From: Paramecium tetraurelia
Taxonomy: Eukaryota > Ciliophora > Oligohymenophorea > Peniculida > Parameciidae
DNA length: 64,000 nt
Reading direction: 5' to 3'
Assembly (NCBI RefSeq): GCF_000165425.1
Contig: NW_001799034.1
Location: forward strand, 1 to 64,000
Part shown: positions 11,988 to 24,207 of the stretch, one piece after another
Position numbering within the stretch: position 1 is the first letter of the stretch
Layout: each line of letters starts with the position of its first letter
Program-made: the position numbers and the translations under genes
Notes under the pieces: model-generated
Told to the model about the DNA's origin: nothing
The model's input: the letters and a program-made list of their open reading frames with translations, nothing else
Database searches by the model: none

Positions 11988-14900
11988 TCAAAATTCAATT
12001 TTATTTTATTTTATAAAAAACTTCTTTTCATTTTTCCACTTTTTACTATTCGCCAAACTGATTAGGTTTGTCTCTTGATGTACATCTAAGTTTTTGTACT
12101 TATCTTGTTCTTTATAAAATTGTTAATATTTCCGTTATAGTAAGGTATGATTCAAATCAAATCCATTTACTTATGGAGGTCTAGAAGTAAGTGCAATATT
12201 CAAATGAAAAAAGAATCCAAAGATGACTCTGATTTATCCAATCAAAAATACAAAGTATGCAGATGGGATAATAATGGATTCATATTATGATTCAAAATAT
12301 TGAGAGGATAAATTGAAATAGATTGTCATACAGATAATTGAAGGAAGATAGATTAGTAAAGCTAATATGAACTCAGAAATTTATCTACTATTTAATAGAT
12401 ATTTTTTGATTTATATTCCAATTTAAGGACAAAATTATCTTAATACACTTTCTAATACATAGTTCTTCTCGCTCATCTTCCAAATATGTGAAAAAAATGT
12501 TGCTTAATCTGAATCCAAGTTTTTAAATAGATTATACATATTATTATAATTTGTGTAAGTAACAATTATGAATTTAATTATTGTTATTGATGATAAGGCA
12601 AATAAAAGAACAAAAAACTTAAATTGCAATTCTTTTTAAATGTTTTGCTCCTGTAAAAATTTTATAAAACTACCACAAAATCCAATTACTTCAAATTCAA
12701 AGAAATAATCAGTCTGTATGAAAAACTGTATGAAAAATAGCATCAACTCATGCCTTAAAGGATATCTATACATTTAGGATTGCTTTTCTTCGAAGGTTCT
12801 AATACAATAGTCTGGAACAGCCTTAACTCTGATTTTGATTGCAACATAAAAACTCAACATCTATATAAAAAGTGTGATGATCATATAGGCTATACTGACT
12901 CCAATGATATAGATATTTAAGTTTGTGAAGTAACAGGGATTCATATTTTTACAATTAATATTTACTTATTTTGGATCTACCAAATGTTCAAAATAGAATC
13001 CTATAATGGCACTCAAAATTGCCTTAATAGGAACTGAAAAAAATTAAATAAAGCAATATGTTTTAATTTAGAATTTATTTTGTCTCAAAAATCTATATAA
13101 GGAGCTACTTAACTTAAATTCGGTATATTAATATTAATTTGTGTTTATCAATTAAATCATCCATTTTCCATTGCTTCCATTTCTTAGAAAATAGTTCTTC
13201 AATTTTATTAATGAGCATTATAAAATACCGTCGTCAAAAATATTAATTACTCTCTACTCATTATCTATCTTTCCATCAATAAGATTGTAATTCATAAATT
13301 ATTCATTTATCATGCTAATGTACATATGCATCTTTCCAACACTTGTACTATATTTAGTACTACCAGAAAAATCTATAGATTCCAAATATTAAAAATGAAA
13401 GTATTTCGAACCAAACCAAATCAAAAAATTGTCAGTCAAATTAGAATCTCTGATTATCAAGCTTTTCAAATAAAATGGCGTCATCTTTATATTATAATTT
13501 ATGCTATATTAAATATATTATTCTATTATCTAAAATGCCAACTCCTCAGTCGCCTAAGTCCATGTATTATAAATATATAATCCTGGATTTATTTTTAAAA
13601 AATCAATTAAATCTTAATTTCCTAAAGCCTTATTATTATCAATTATTAATAAATTAAAGTGTGTAAGCCTTTTGAGACATCGTTTAGAGAGAATGTAAGA
13701 ATCGATACAATTGCTAAATTAATTATTAAATTCTTACTTTGATATTACTAACTTTCTTAAATGACTCTTGTTTTCCAAGATAAAATTTATTAATGTGTTA
13801 AACCCTTTCGAAGTAATGTTATTTGTTGTCAAAGACAATTCTTATAATTTAATTTAATGTATTAATAATTCTAATAATAGTTCACAATGCTCATCCTCAA
13901 ATTGGCATTCATTAAATATTACAACTACAACATTCTAAAATATTTAGTCTGGTTTAATTCTATTGATTAATTATTTTAAGCTTGTTAATTAATATTTAAC
14001 CCTAGTTAAATCAAGTTAAATTAAATTGCAAAATAGAAACCTTGATTATTCTGGCAAATCAAAGTTGATTAGGAAATCATATTTGTATTCAGGAAGTGTT
14101 CTAATAAGTGACTACTTTTTGGTTTTCGAAAATTTTAATTTTTATAATTAAGAGATATTATTGTTGAAGACCTCAAAAAAGTTGTAATAGCTCTATTAAG
14201 TCAAGTTATTTCTTGACAATTCAAGATTCTATATAGTTCTATTTTTATATAATGATTCTATTAATAATTTGCATTTAAAATCATCTAATTTAATATTTGA
14301 TAAATTCAATGTTATTAAACTATTGTTAATTGATATTCCTTAACATAGAATTTCAAACTTTCGCTAATTTATTCTATTTTCGCTTATGTCTAATTCTTAG
14401 AGTTGCTCAGTCTATTATAGTAGTTATTTCAAAACCATAAAGAAATCTAAAGATAAAGTAGATTTCTTAATAATTAAATGTTATAAATTATCTAGAGCTT
14501 TGATTTGGATCAAAGTTGAAAAGGCTTCAAGAATCTCTCTTGATTCAATGAGTTAGTATTCGAGAATAAAAGATTTCAAGTGTTTAGAATAGGTCATTCC
14601 GTGAAGCAGAGTAAGCAAATAATTTTATGATATAAGAGTATTAGAGACTTCAATTACTGATAATGAATTTTGATTTTATTTTATTATCTATTGCAAAAAC
14701 TAATAAGATTCTAGTCTACATTATATCTTATTAATTGTCAACGACTTTACTTCCTTATGATCCTATAATGCTGTAAAATTGTTCATATAATCGATTGAAT
14801 CATTAAGACTAATATCTAATACTTTAAAGGAAGATATATCTGATATGATATCTGATAAAATTAATAAATCATCTGCAGTGAGTTTAAGATTATTTAATAT

Positions 14901-17023
14901 TAATTGTGGAAATTATGAGTGCATCTTTTGTATACAATATTTTATATTTTAAAGAGTTTTACCATGTATCCAATTGCTTGATAAGTCCACAATTTACAAA
15001 CTTCTATTCTTAAATATTAAAGGCAATTTCTTGGCTATCATTTCATTTTCATCAATCAAATTATTGCTAATATTTAAATTTCTTAAAGAACAACAATTTT
15101 ACAATCCATTTATGAGAAATTAAATTGAATCTTTCAACTTATTACTTGATAAATTTAAATTCCTTAATGTCGAGTTCTTCCCTAAAGAGCTACTCAATTA
15201 ATCTAAGGATTATTGGTTTAAGGAACCTAAATGGTTTTAAGCTATCTAGAGAGTAGTTAATGTATAAGTTTTTTCAATTAGAATACTCAGCTTCTCAATT
15301 AAAATAGATTGATTTAAGCCACAAGCATTCAGATTGAGGTATTCAAGTCTATTATACTGTTTACACAGTGATTCTAAAATGGGTTACATGATTGAGGGAT
15401 TAGAACTGAAATCTAATTCCTTTAAGTTGGTACATTTAATTTCAAAACAATCTTATTTACCACTTTGAATTTCATTTTCATCATTAAATAGTTGTGATAA
15501 GATTAAGGATTTCAATCTTGATTCCTTCATCATTGAAATTAAAGCATAAACCAAATCATATCTCAATTGATTGTGTGAAAGGTCTAAATATTGCAACCGA
15601 ATTTATTCATGATTAAAAATATAGACCAAAATGCCCTCGCCTGTAATTTGATTTTTGGATACCGACAGACTGGTTAGACTGGTGTTTTCAATCAATGCAT
15701 AAATAATAGAGATAAATCCCTTGGTTTTAATTTTATTATTGGTTAAGTCTAAATACATCCATCTAACTTTATTAGAACTCAACACTTGACTTATCTAATA
15801 AGCTCCTTCAGTATTAATTTGATTACTGGATAAATTTAAGTAGAAAACATTTAGAAAAAAATTGTTAGGTATTTCCTCAATTCTATTATGGGATAGGTCT
15901 ATTCTTAACAATTTCAAATTGAGAACTTATTGATTTTAAAATTCTACTAATTAATTATGAGCTAGATGCAATTCCTCTAATTGAATTTTCATTATTATTT
16001 ATTCCAAAAATTCTGTCTGAGAAATGTGATTTCCATTCAGATTCAATGACTTTATTTTAATTAATCGAACTGACATGAACAACCCTTTAGCTAATAATTC
16101 AATCCCTTCATTTTTAATCTGATTGTATGAAATGTCCAAGTAATCCAAATTGAGTTTACCTGTATAATTGAGCATCATGCTTGATAAGGCGAAGATTCCT
16201 TCTGAATTCAAACTCATCAAGGATAATTTTAAGCGTCTAAATAATGTACAGTATTTAATACCTCAAAGAGCTTAAATGATGAGTTTTATCCATTATTTAG
16301 GCTAATAAAGAGTTTTGAATGTTGCAATGAGATAAATTTATCTCCTATAATTAGTTCTTCCCGCATAAAACATACCTGCAAAAATCTTGGACTATCGCGG
16401 TTGTGAATGCTTAATTGTTAAACAAATTTAGGATCTTCAATCCTGAGTGATCGATCAACTGGTTAATTATATAATATTGATACTGCTCTGAATATACAGC
16501 TTAGTCCAAAAGAATTGATCAAACAGCTCCCTAGGTTTAATATTTATATATTTGTGTTTTTTTATATTAAACCACTAATCTCAATTGCGTAATATACATT
16601 AATGTTGCATCCTGATAAATTCACTTCACTAATTAGAATATCAAGACTTACATCACTCTGTTGTTTATACTCAAAGTGTTGCATAATGTAGTAAAACAAG
16701 CTAGGGCACCTCGATTTAAATGATAGGCAGCTTCTTCCTAATTTTTATCTAACTCTCTATTCATTTTCATTATAAGTTTCTTAATCAGCTTCTTAAAGTT
16801 AATCTAAGGGGATGATTGATTTTTAACTAAACTACTCATTAATTAATTATTATCATTATCAATTAATAAATACGGGAATCCGCATAAATAAGATTGCACT
16901 TTCTAACAATAATATCACTTGGGTTAAAATATCAACATCAAATTCCATCTTCCTTTGAAAAATGGATAATTCCATTAATTTAGTGCTTTATGGGCTATCA
17001 TTTGTAGAGTAGGAGAGAATCAT
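11988..17023 (-). CDS. Leucine-rich repeat protein with C-terminal six-TM domain
   Basis: One minus-strand frame runs from ATG at 17023 (in-frame alternatives at 16975, 16948 and 16839) to TGA at 11988-11990. Introns of 23, 31, 25 and 24 nt plus a short 5' one (16 or 34 nt, unresolved) leave about 1638 codons. Roughly residues 60-1150 are leucine-rich repeats of the ribonuclease-inhibitor type: repeated LxxLxLSxNxI, for example YLDISYNQIKNEG, YLDLSHNQL and NLNISNNLI. Without any stop the frame continues into about 430 residues with six hydrophobic segments (SVPIKAILSAIIGFYF, IYIIGVSIAYMIITLFI, FVLLFALSSITIIKFIIV, EFILALLIYLPSIICMTIYF and others) and a basic tail. The role is unknown; the domain order suggests a membrane-anchored intracellular LRR surface. 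Confidence 0.8.
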
Positions 17024-17558
17024 AATTTTAATGAAAATCTTGTTCCATCAATATTCTACTTAAAATAATATTATTAAATACTAGCTTATCAAATATTATC
17101 ACAGTAAACCTGTGTTTTAGTAACTAATAAGATAAGAGTTTAATATATAGTTCTGAATTTAAATGATAGATAATGAATATAAATATCAATATCAGAAATG
17201 CTTTACCAATATTACTTAAATTTTCAGTAAATAGAAATCAGGTATCTAATCAAATTAGATTTGATAGTTGAATTTGTAACTATTTTTTAGGAATTGAATA
17301 GGTAAATGAACTTATATAAGTAAATGTGCATAATTAAATTTCACCTTTTGTACATATTTTTACAATTATAAATTAAAAAATCGAATTTCATATTTTATAC
17401 CTAATCAATCTTAGTATTTGAATGAGCATCACTCCAAATACTAGGTTGTTTTTGAATTTTCTTGTAAATTTATCTTAAAAATACATTTTTAGATAGTATT
17501 ATTTTTATATTATATATATATCATTAATAATTTAATAGTAATATAAACTTAATTATAA
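17024..17558. other. Divergent intergenic region
   Basis: 535 bp between the LRR gene (minus) and the next plus-strand gene, so it should hold both promoters. Very AT-rich with poly-T and TATA-like runs near 17500-17530. I see no coding frame, RNA gene or repeat. Confidence 0.5.
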
Positions 17559-18675
17559 ATGAAAAGTACATATTTAATCAAAGATGTTATTTATGAGAAG
17601 AACCAAGAGAGATAATTTTAATTTCATAAGAACAAGTTAAAGGAGATACTTACATAAGTATTTTATCAAATAATACGATTAGCCTTTGTAATTGAATTCG
17701 GAGGGGATTATGTAAAAATTAAAACACAAGCATGAATAGATGAAATTAACTCAATAATTCTAAACTCAAGAATAAAACATAGAAAAATCTAGAATAGACA
17801 AGAACTTAATGTTAAAACTATTAAACAACAATAATAAATCAATTAATGGTGCATAATCAACAACACGTTCAATTAATAGAAATTCTAAAATCAATATGTA
17901 TTTGAACACAATAAATAATGAAAACAAAAGCCTTGCAATTAGAATATATTCACTACCATCAGTAATTAATTCTTAGAGACACCAACAAGAATATTAGAAC
18001 CATAAATCTGACCTAAAAATTATGTAGAGATTCCACAAATAAAAATTGTATTCAAATTAGGATCTCATGACTCAATAAATTTAAACCATATTAGGAAAGG
18101 GATTTGAAGGATCAAAATATTAGAACTTGAATTTTCTCAAACAAATTGGAAAACAAAACAAAGTCTTATTTTTAACTCCACTCTAATTGAGATTGTTTTC
18201 AAAGTTAAGTAACAATAACAATAATCCACCTCATTTCTAATTGAAAGCATTTAATGAATCTAAATATTTGGGAGAATCTAAATCCTTATAGCTTAATGAT
18301 TTTCTTGGTTCTTTATTTGGAATTGTAGTTTCATAAGATGTTTATACAATTAAATTTACGCTTTATAAAATTAAACAAAACGAGGATGTAAATAATATTA
18401 AAATTGTGTTTAGTTTGAGTTAGGACACTTTCTCTTCACTGAATCTGCTTCCCCAATAAAAACAAAGTAATTAAGAGAGAACTTGTAAGCCTAAATCAAT
18501 GATCCAATCGAATGCTATGTAAAAAAGGAGATAAACAACGAGCAGATTTGTGTGGGATTATTTGAATACTAGATAATTTAATTTTGTTATTGTGTAAATA
18601 AAAAGTATGTAACCATTCATTTACTAGTCCATAAATAAAGAAGGACAATTTGTTATAACCATAATATCTAATTGA
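17559..18675 (+). CDS. Hypothetical basic protein, 363 aa
   Basis: ATG at 17559, one canonical 25-nt intron (gtattttatc...gattag, about 17658-17682), TGA at 18673-18675; exon total 364 codons. A later ATG at 17584 gives another frame that needs no intron but loses the natural GTATT...TTAG intron, so I prefer 17559. The product is Lys/Asn/Gln-rich and probably soluble, with a more hydrophobic central block (SLFGIVVSQDVYTIKFTLYK) and a C-terminal FVITIISN. No domain recognised. Confidence 0.65.
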
Positions 18676-19187
18676 AGTTGTATAACCATCCCCATAAAAA
18701 TCAGCTTAAAAGAGTTTATCTGAAATGGATAAATTGTAACTAGATTGATATTTATTTTACATATAATGTGTATTAATAGTTTTGTTAATCTATAAAACTT
18801 ACTAATTATTATCACCAATCAATTACTTTAAAATAATGGTGATATGCTGAAGATTTAATAATGAACCTAACAAAAATCTGATGCAAGTTTAAATTAATCC
18901 GAATCAGCATTTTTCCCTCTTTAATTATGCAAGAGAAATAATGAGTGTAAGGTTACATTATTGAAAATTGAAAACATAAAATTGCATATTATTGAATTAA
19001 AAATTAAATATTTAATAACAAATCATTATGGACAAATTGATTACATAAAATTCAATAACGAATTCACTAAACCTTTTTATAATCTAAATAAAACCAAATG
19101 TTACTTCTATTTACTGTTTAGACTAAGAGTAGTGTCTAAAGAAAAGCTAAATTTTTTATCATTCATTTGTTTTTATTATAATAATAT
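18676..19187. other. Intergenic stretch
   Basis: 512 bp, AT-rich. Two overlapping ciliate-code open frames of 90-100 codons cross 18960-19240, but both collapse at the start of the PX-domain gene and neither encodes anything recognisable. No gene called. Confidence 0.4.
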
Positions 19188-20480
19188 ATGCACAGTAATT
19201 TGGAATTCAGTTGCAGAATTCCTCACCACTAAATAGTCAACAAGAAAATTGTCTATGTCATGATATTCATTTCGCACTCTTATTGCTCTGCAAAGGTCTA
19301 ACATCTTAGATATTCAGATGCTGAAAAATTGCATATGAAATTGGATAAGTCATTATAATAATTGCGTATTTCGGTCAATTTACCTTAATTTCCTGGCAAG
19401 AAACTATTTGGTAGTCATAATGATTCAGAATAAGGAATTTTAAGGCGTGTATATGTTATTATCATTTATCATTAGAGAACTGAATTACAAGACTATTTCA
19501 ACCAATTACTTAAAATTGATAAACTATATTCCATCCCTTATATGAAATCCATGTTGCCCAATATCATTGAGAATAAAAATGAAATTACTTAATTCTCTTA
19601 GAATAAGTATTATAATATAATAAATGCACTTAGACCAGAATAATAATACAACTTTATTATTGATTCATTCTAGCAATTAGACACGTTTGTACTGTATTTC
19701 GTTCAAGTTCTAGATAATTTTAATAAAACTAAATGGAGATTCAAAACTAGATATTCAGATTTGAGAGATATTCACTAAGCTCTTAAGGAATAAATCAAAG
19801 TTAATATACCTGAATTCCCTAAAAGGAAGATTTTTGGAATCACAAATGATGATCCCTAAGAAATTGAAAATAGAAAAAGAAATTTAGAAATCTATTTAAA
19901 TTCTATTTACGCGTATTCCATTTATATCTAATTAGAGTATTCCAGAATTATCATGTACAGATATTTTAGATTACTTCATTCAAAATAGTAGAAGGGAATC
20001 CTAAAAACTATAAAAATTTGATGAATAAAAATTGCTATTAAAATTAGTATATAATAATTCTAAATTCATTAGAAACTTCAACAAAAATAATAAAAACAGT
20101 AATAAATAGAACAATTGTAAAAAAAACTATTGAATATTGAAAATCCAGATAGTGATGATAAAACAGAAAAGCAATCTTTGAAACTAATCTCATAAATCCC
20201 TAGAAAAGGACTATTCGTCATTAAAGAGCTAATAGATAAATATGAGGATGATAATACTACGTTAGTAAGATACGGTTGCTTATCTACTCAAACATTAAAT
20301 ACTGTAGGTATTAATCAAATGTCTTCAATTTCTTTACAAGAGAATCCATGCGAGAAGGAGAACTTATAAATAACTACACAACCTAAAGCAGGATAAATTA
20401 TCATAAATGACCTCAAAAATGATATTTTAACATAATTTGAAGATAGAAAAGAGGATGTTTAATCAACCGATTAAAAATGA
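19188..20480 (+). CDS. Tandem PX-domain protein
   Basis: ATG at 19188, TGA at 20478-20480. Three introns (27, 25 and 26 nt) leave 404 codons plus stop. Two phosphoinositide-binding PX modules are visible. The first covers about residues 5-100, with the basic RYSDAEKLHMKL motif, Pro-rich LPQFPGKKLFG and a following RRRTELQDYFNQLL helix. The second covers about residues 140-235 (FVLYFVQVLD, KWRFKTRYSDLRDIH, NIPEFPKRKIFG, NRKRNLEIYLNSI). A Gln/Lys-rich coiled stretch follows. PX proteins sit on endosomal membranes through PI3P and act in sorting. The second intron fits only if its 3' end is the unusual TTAGAG, one AG beyond the canonical TTAG. Confidence 0.8.
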
Positions 20481-20910
20481 TAAAAGAATTTAAAAACAAT
20501 TTAAATTTCTTTATTTATTTAATTATTTGAATATCTAGTTGTTCTTTTTTCATATGATATAAGTCAATATAATAAGAATGATCCTACCTTTAATAAAGTA
20601 GATGCAACATAAAGAAAATGAGTTATTTTTATTTTTCTTAAGGAACCTTATTCAAAATCGTCATTAAATAGATGGAAATATTTTGATTAATTAAAGAATC
20701 AGATATATAAAGGTTGTCACTTGTTGGATAGTGCTATGATTAATTATGATACTTCTAAAAGTAAGATAACTATTTCACTTAATTATATAATCTATAATTT
20801 TGAAAAATAAATTTAATATTTCAGTGAATTATAGTCCATTCTATATTATAATCCTTTTAAAAGTATTATATGGAATTCAAATATATAATATATTTTAATA
20901 AGTTGCATCA
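20481..20910. other. Intergenic stretch with short open frames
   Basis: 430 bp before the SCI1-like gene. A short frame around 20535-20620 and another of about 55 codons from about 20641 (EPYSKSSLNRWKYFDQLK...) look protein-like but have no start or partner exon. Possibly a decayed gene; not supported well enough to call. Confidence 0.35.
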
Positions 20911-21158
20911 ATGAGCGAATTAAAAAAAATTGATGATGATTATTATTTCAGATTGAATGACATTTTTAGCATCTGGTTAATGAAAAAGCAAAACGCTCAC
21001 TTCAAGGATCTTTCATACAAAGACGGCAAGAAGAAATTTAAAAATTTTGTAAAAGGTACAATAATCAAAAACTCGATCCATTATATTATGAACACAATAA
21101 ATTGATTGAAAAGTATTAATCAGATATCCAATCTAAACACAAATGGAATTTTAAATGA
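20911..21158 (+). CDS. SCI1-like small protein, one frame break
   Basis: Starts MSELKKIDDDYYFRLNDIF at 20911. The block DDYYFRLNDIFSIWLMKK, then LSYKDGKKKFKNFVK, NNQKLDPLYYE and the C-terminal SKHKWNFK follow the conserved C-terminal domain of style cell-cycle inhibitor 1 (SCI1)-type proteins, small nuclear proteins found across eukaryotes. The first and second halves are in different frames: at 21051-21056 (AAAAGG) one base is missing. Restoring the count gives 82 codons plus TGA at 21156-21158. No intron fits. Either an indel in an A-run (assembly or allele) or a recent lesion. The family name is from memory of the motif order. Confidence 0.55.
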
Positions 21159-21362
21159 GTTAATTAGTCATTTTAATGAAATTATTAGCTATATTTATAT
21201 AAATTCATCTCTGAATTGAAATTCAATCGAAAATTTAGTTTAATAGTTACAATGATGATTTTGAATTAATAAGATATCAAGATATGATTTATTGAGAATA
21301 CTCCATTTAGAATAACTCTATTTAATAGTTGATTAAAATATAAAATATCAAAAAATATGATT

Positions 21363-23125
21363 ATGGAAAACTTGCTAGATCAGACTCATCGTAATACGAG
21401 AAGAGGCATTGTTTTCTCCCATACTCGCAAGACTTTTACGATAAAGCCAGACTCTCCAAAAACAAGAGAGGCATGCCTGGCATTAGGCTATGATCCTCAA
21501 ATATTTTAATTAAAGTAGTTGCTTGTAATCATAAGATTTTAGAACTTTTGAGGAGTTTGCAGAACCTGGTCTGAGTGAAAACGTTCAAAAAATGAGATAT
21601 GATCATTACATGAAAAAGACTGAAAGTAAAACGGAAAATGGATTAAAATAGGTGCTTTACAAGAAATTAGCAAGATGCGTAGAGTGATTATCAAGAAATA
21701 AAAAGCCATTACAAATCTACATCTGGAGAAGAGTTATTAACGAGATGAGGAGTATGAGAATGTAATTATTTAAGATTAGTAAATGATTTGATTGAAACCT
21801 ACAATAAGAAGATGAGTAACATAAATAATGAAGAGAAGGATAACTCCTATCTTTCTTTTGATGATGAAGATCCAATACTTGTTCTGGAATAACAACTCGA
21901 AAAGGAGATTACAAAATATAAAAAGTAATTGCAAGTGAAAGCCAAGGAAGTATAACATTAATTAGAGAATGAAAAAAAAAGATAAAAGTTATAACATGAT
22001 ATGAATGAAAGAGAGAAGAAAATTGAGGAATTATAATAAAAAATAGCACATTAGAAGGAACTGAAAAAGAAAGAATAGAAACGTGCAGCCTAGAAAAAGT
22101 ATAATGAGATCAAAGAGAAAGAAAGGGAAAAATAAAGAAAATTACTTGAAGACAAATAAAAGTAAGCTGAAAAATTTGAGAAAATGTAACTCATTTATAA
22201 CTATATATAAGTCGTAAGAAATTGGAAGAAGATGAACTATAGCAAAAGAAAGAATTAGAGGAATAAGAGAGAAGATATCAAGAAAGAAGACATATTATCC
22301 AACAAAGAAAACAAATTTAAGATAAAGAATATAACCAACATTTGGCTTCAACTATGAATTAAATTGAGTAGAAGTGGGCTGAAACCTCCCAAAACAAAGA
22401 TAGATAGATATGGGAATCTAAATTGGAAAGATTAACTATGAGAAGTACCTTACATGAGGAAAAGTTAAGATAATATAAACTCAAAACACAATAAAGAGAA
22501 GAATCCTTGATGCAATCAATTGTTAAGAAATTAGCTCATAAAGAAGAGGATTTAAAAGGTTTATTCATTGTCTTAATTAATAGCATTAAGAGAATCAAGA
22601 GAAAAGGAGGAATAAATGAGAATCAAAGAAGAAAAATTGAGAAAAAAGAAAATTGAAAAAAGTCTAAAGAACATCAAATCATAATAATTTGATAAAGTAG
22701 AAACCTTGTAAAAGAAGTTTTAATTGCTTGAAGATTACTCAGAAAAAAGAAAAGAAGAATAAGAAAATTAGAAATACATAAAAAAAGAAAAAATGAAATT
22801 AAAATAATAAGACTTAATTGAAAATTATTAAAGATAGGAGAGATTAAAGGATCTAAAATTTAAGTAATTGATTAAATCTACTTAATAATTAAATGAATAA
22901 AAATCATTAGAAAAGATGTCTGGAGAACTTGTACGTAGAGCCTAATAAGAACTATAAAGAAAGTTAAAGAAAGATGCTGAAAATTTAGATTAAAGTTTAG
23001 TAAGTGTGAGTTAAGCAGATGAAAAAGTTCTGAAGTAAATTAAAATAAATATTTCTAGTTAAATGGTCAGTTAGCTTGAAAAGAATTTATCAAATCTGGC
23101 TCAAAATTCTAAAATATTAAATTGA
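21363..23125 (+). CDS. Charged coiled-coil protein, about 540 aa
   Basis: ATG at 21363, TGA at 23123-23125. The first 50 residues are a compact conserved-looking block (KTFTIKPDSPKTREACLALGYDP) joined through a 28-nt intron to TFEEFAEPGLSENVQKMRYD. From about residue 110 the protein is a long K/E/Q/R coiled coil. With introns of 28, 27, 28, 26 and 25 nt the total is 543 codons, but splicing between 21660 and 21770 is uncertain and two of these introns would end in AAG. Similar N-terminal blocks occur, as far as I recall, in ciliate cytoskeletal proteins. Function unknown. Confidence 0.6.
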
Positions 23126-24207
23126 CTATATCTTTTGTGATGTCGTTGTATAAATTATAATAAACTTTTATTTGATTATTAATTTATTCATAAAAGACAT
23201 CTTTCTGGAGTTTGAACTATTTGATCATCTCTTGCCTTAGGCCTTACAAATAGAAGGAGTGGATTTAATAAAAATGAGCATAGAAAAAATACGAAATTAA
23301 TCCTGATTTCTTACTAAAGGAGGATTTTAGATTAAAAACTTAAAAACTTATTTAAAGAATTTAAAAAAAAATAAACCATTTGATAAGAAATTTGAAAGAG
23401 ATCTCCCTCAAAAAAATTAAGAAAGAATCAAAAGACTTTTAATTGTAGATTTTTCAAAGACTGATCCAAACAATTAACAAACAACATTTATTAGGACATT
23501 AAATTAATAATTGTTCTACCAAAAATAAGAAAAACTTGAGAATAACGTCATCATCTATAATAGATCAATTGATAGAGTGGACATAAAATAATAGAATTAT
23601 ATTAACTAATAAATTTAGATATCAAAGAAAATAATATGAGTCTGTGATAATAGTGAGTATAATTGTTGGTCTGATTGAGCAACTATAGTGAAACATATTA
23701 TCTACTAAAATTGATTAGTCTTGAAGTTTAGGATAATGAGATACCACTTTTTACTTACCTTAAAGAATTTTCTATAAAGGAATCAAAAATCATGTTTGAC
23801 TTTTTTTAAATGAAAAATTAACAACGAATAGAATAGATTTAGGTTAAACTATGAGTAATAATATTGCTTATCAAAAAATTGATTAATAGAGAAAGCAATA
23901 ATAACTAATAAAATATTTACTATTTTTTGTAATATAGACTATTAAATAAGAATTTATTTAAAAATGAGAAATAAGAAATAAGAAATAAATAATGAGGTCT
24001 AATGTGAATATTACCAAAAAAATCTACTTTTTAATTCCTAAGATAATATAAATGAATGTTTACAAAATTAGAATTAATGAGTAAAATGAGATAAATTTGA
24101 CACAGAATTTAATACAAGAATACAGATAGGCAATAATTAATAGAGATTTTGATGAGAATTTATCATAATTAATTTATAGAATTTATGATTGTTTTATTTT
24201 TGTTTGA
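23126..24207. other. Gap with a probable gene remnant
   Basis: About 1.08 kb without a convincing gene. On the plus strand 23196-23640 holds protein-like pieces in two frames (EINPDFLLKEDFRLKTQKL, then NKPFDKKFERDLPQ and RLLIVDFSKTDPNNQQTTFI) separated by a shift at an A-run near 23370. There is no start, and the frame closes on TGA near 23640. A separate ATG-to-TGA frame of about 72 codons lies at 23993-24211 and runs into the 3' end of the minus-strand matrix-protein gene. Most likely a decayed or mis-assembled gene. Confidence 0.4.

Noticed and set aside
12000-13330. Separate multi-pass membrane protein gene
   Set aside because: Its frame continues upstream into the leucine-rich repeats without a stop; the internal Met residues are not preceded by any gap.
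17584-18675. ATG 17584 as the start of the 363-aa gene
   Set aside because: It ignores a canonical 25-nt GTATT...TTAG intron that joins an upstream exon starting at 17559 in frame.
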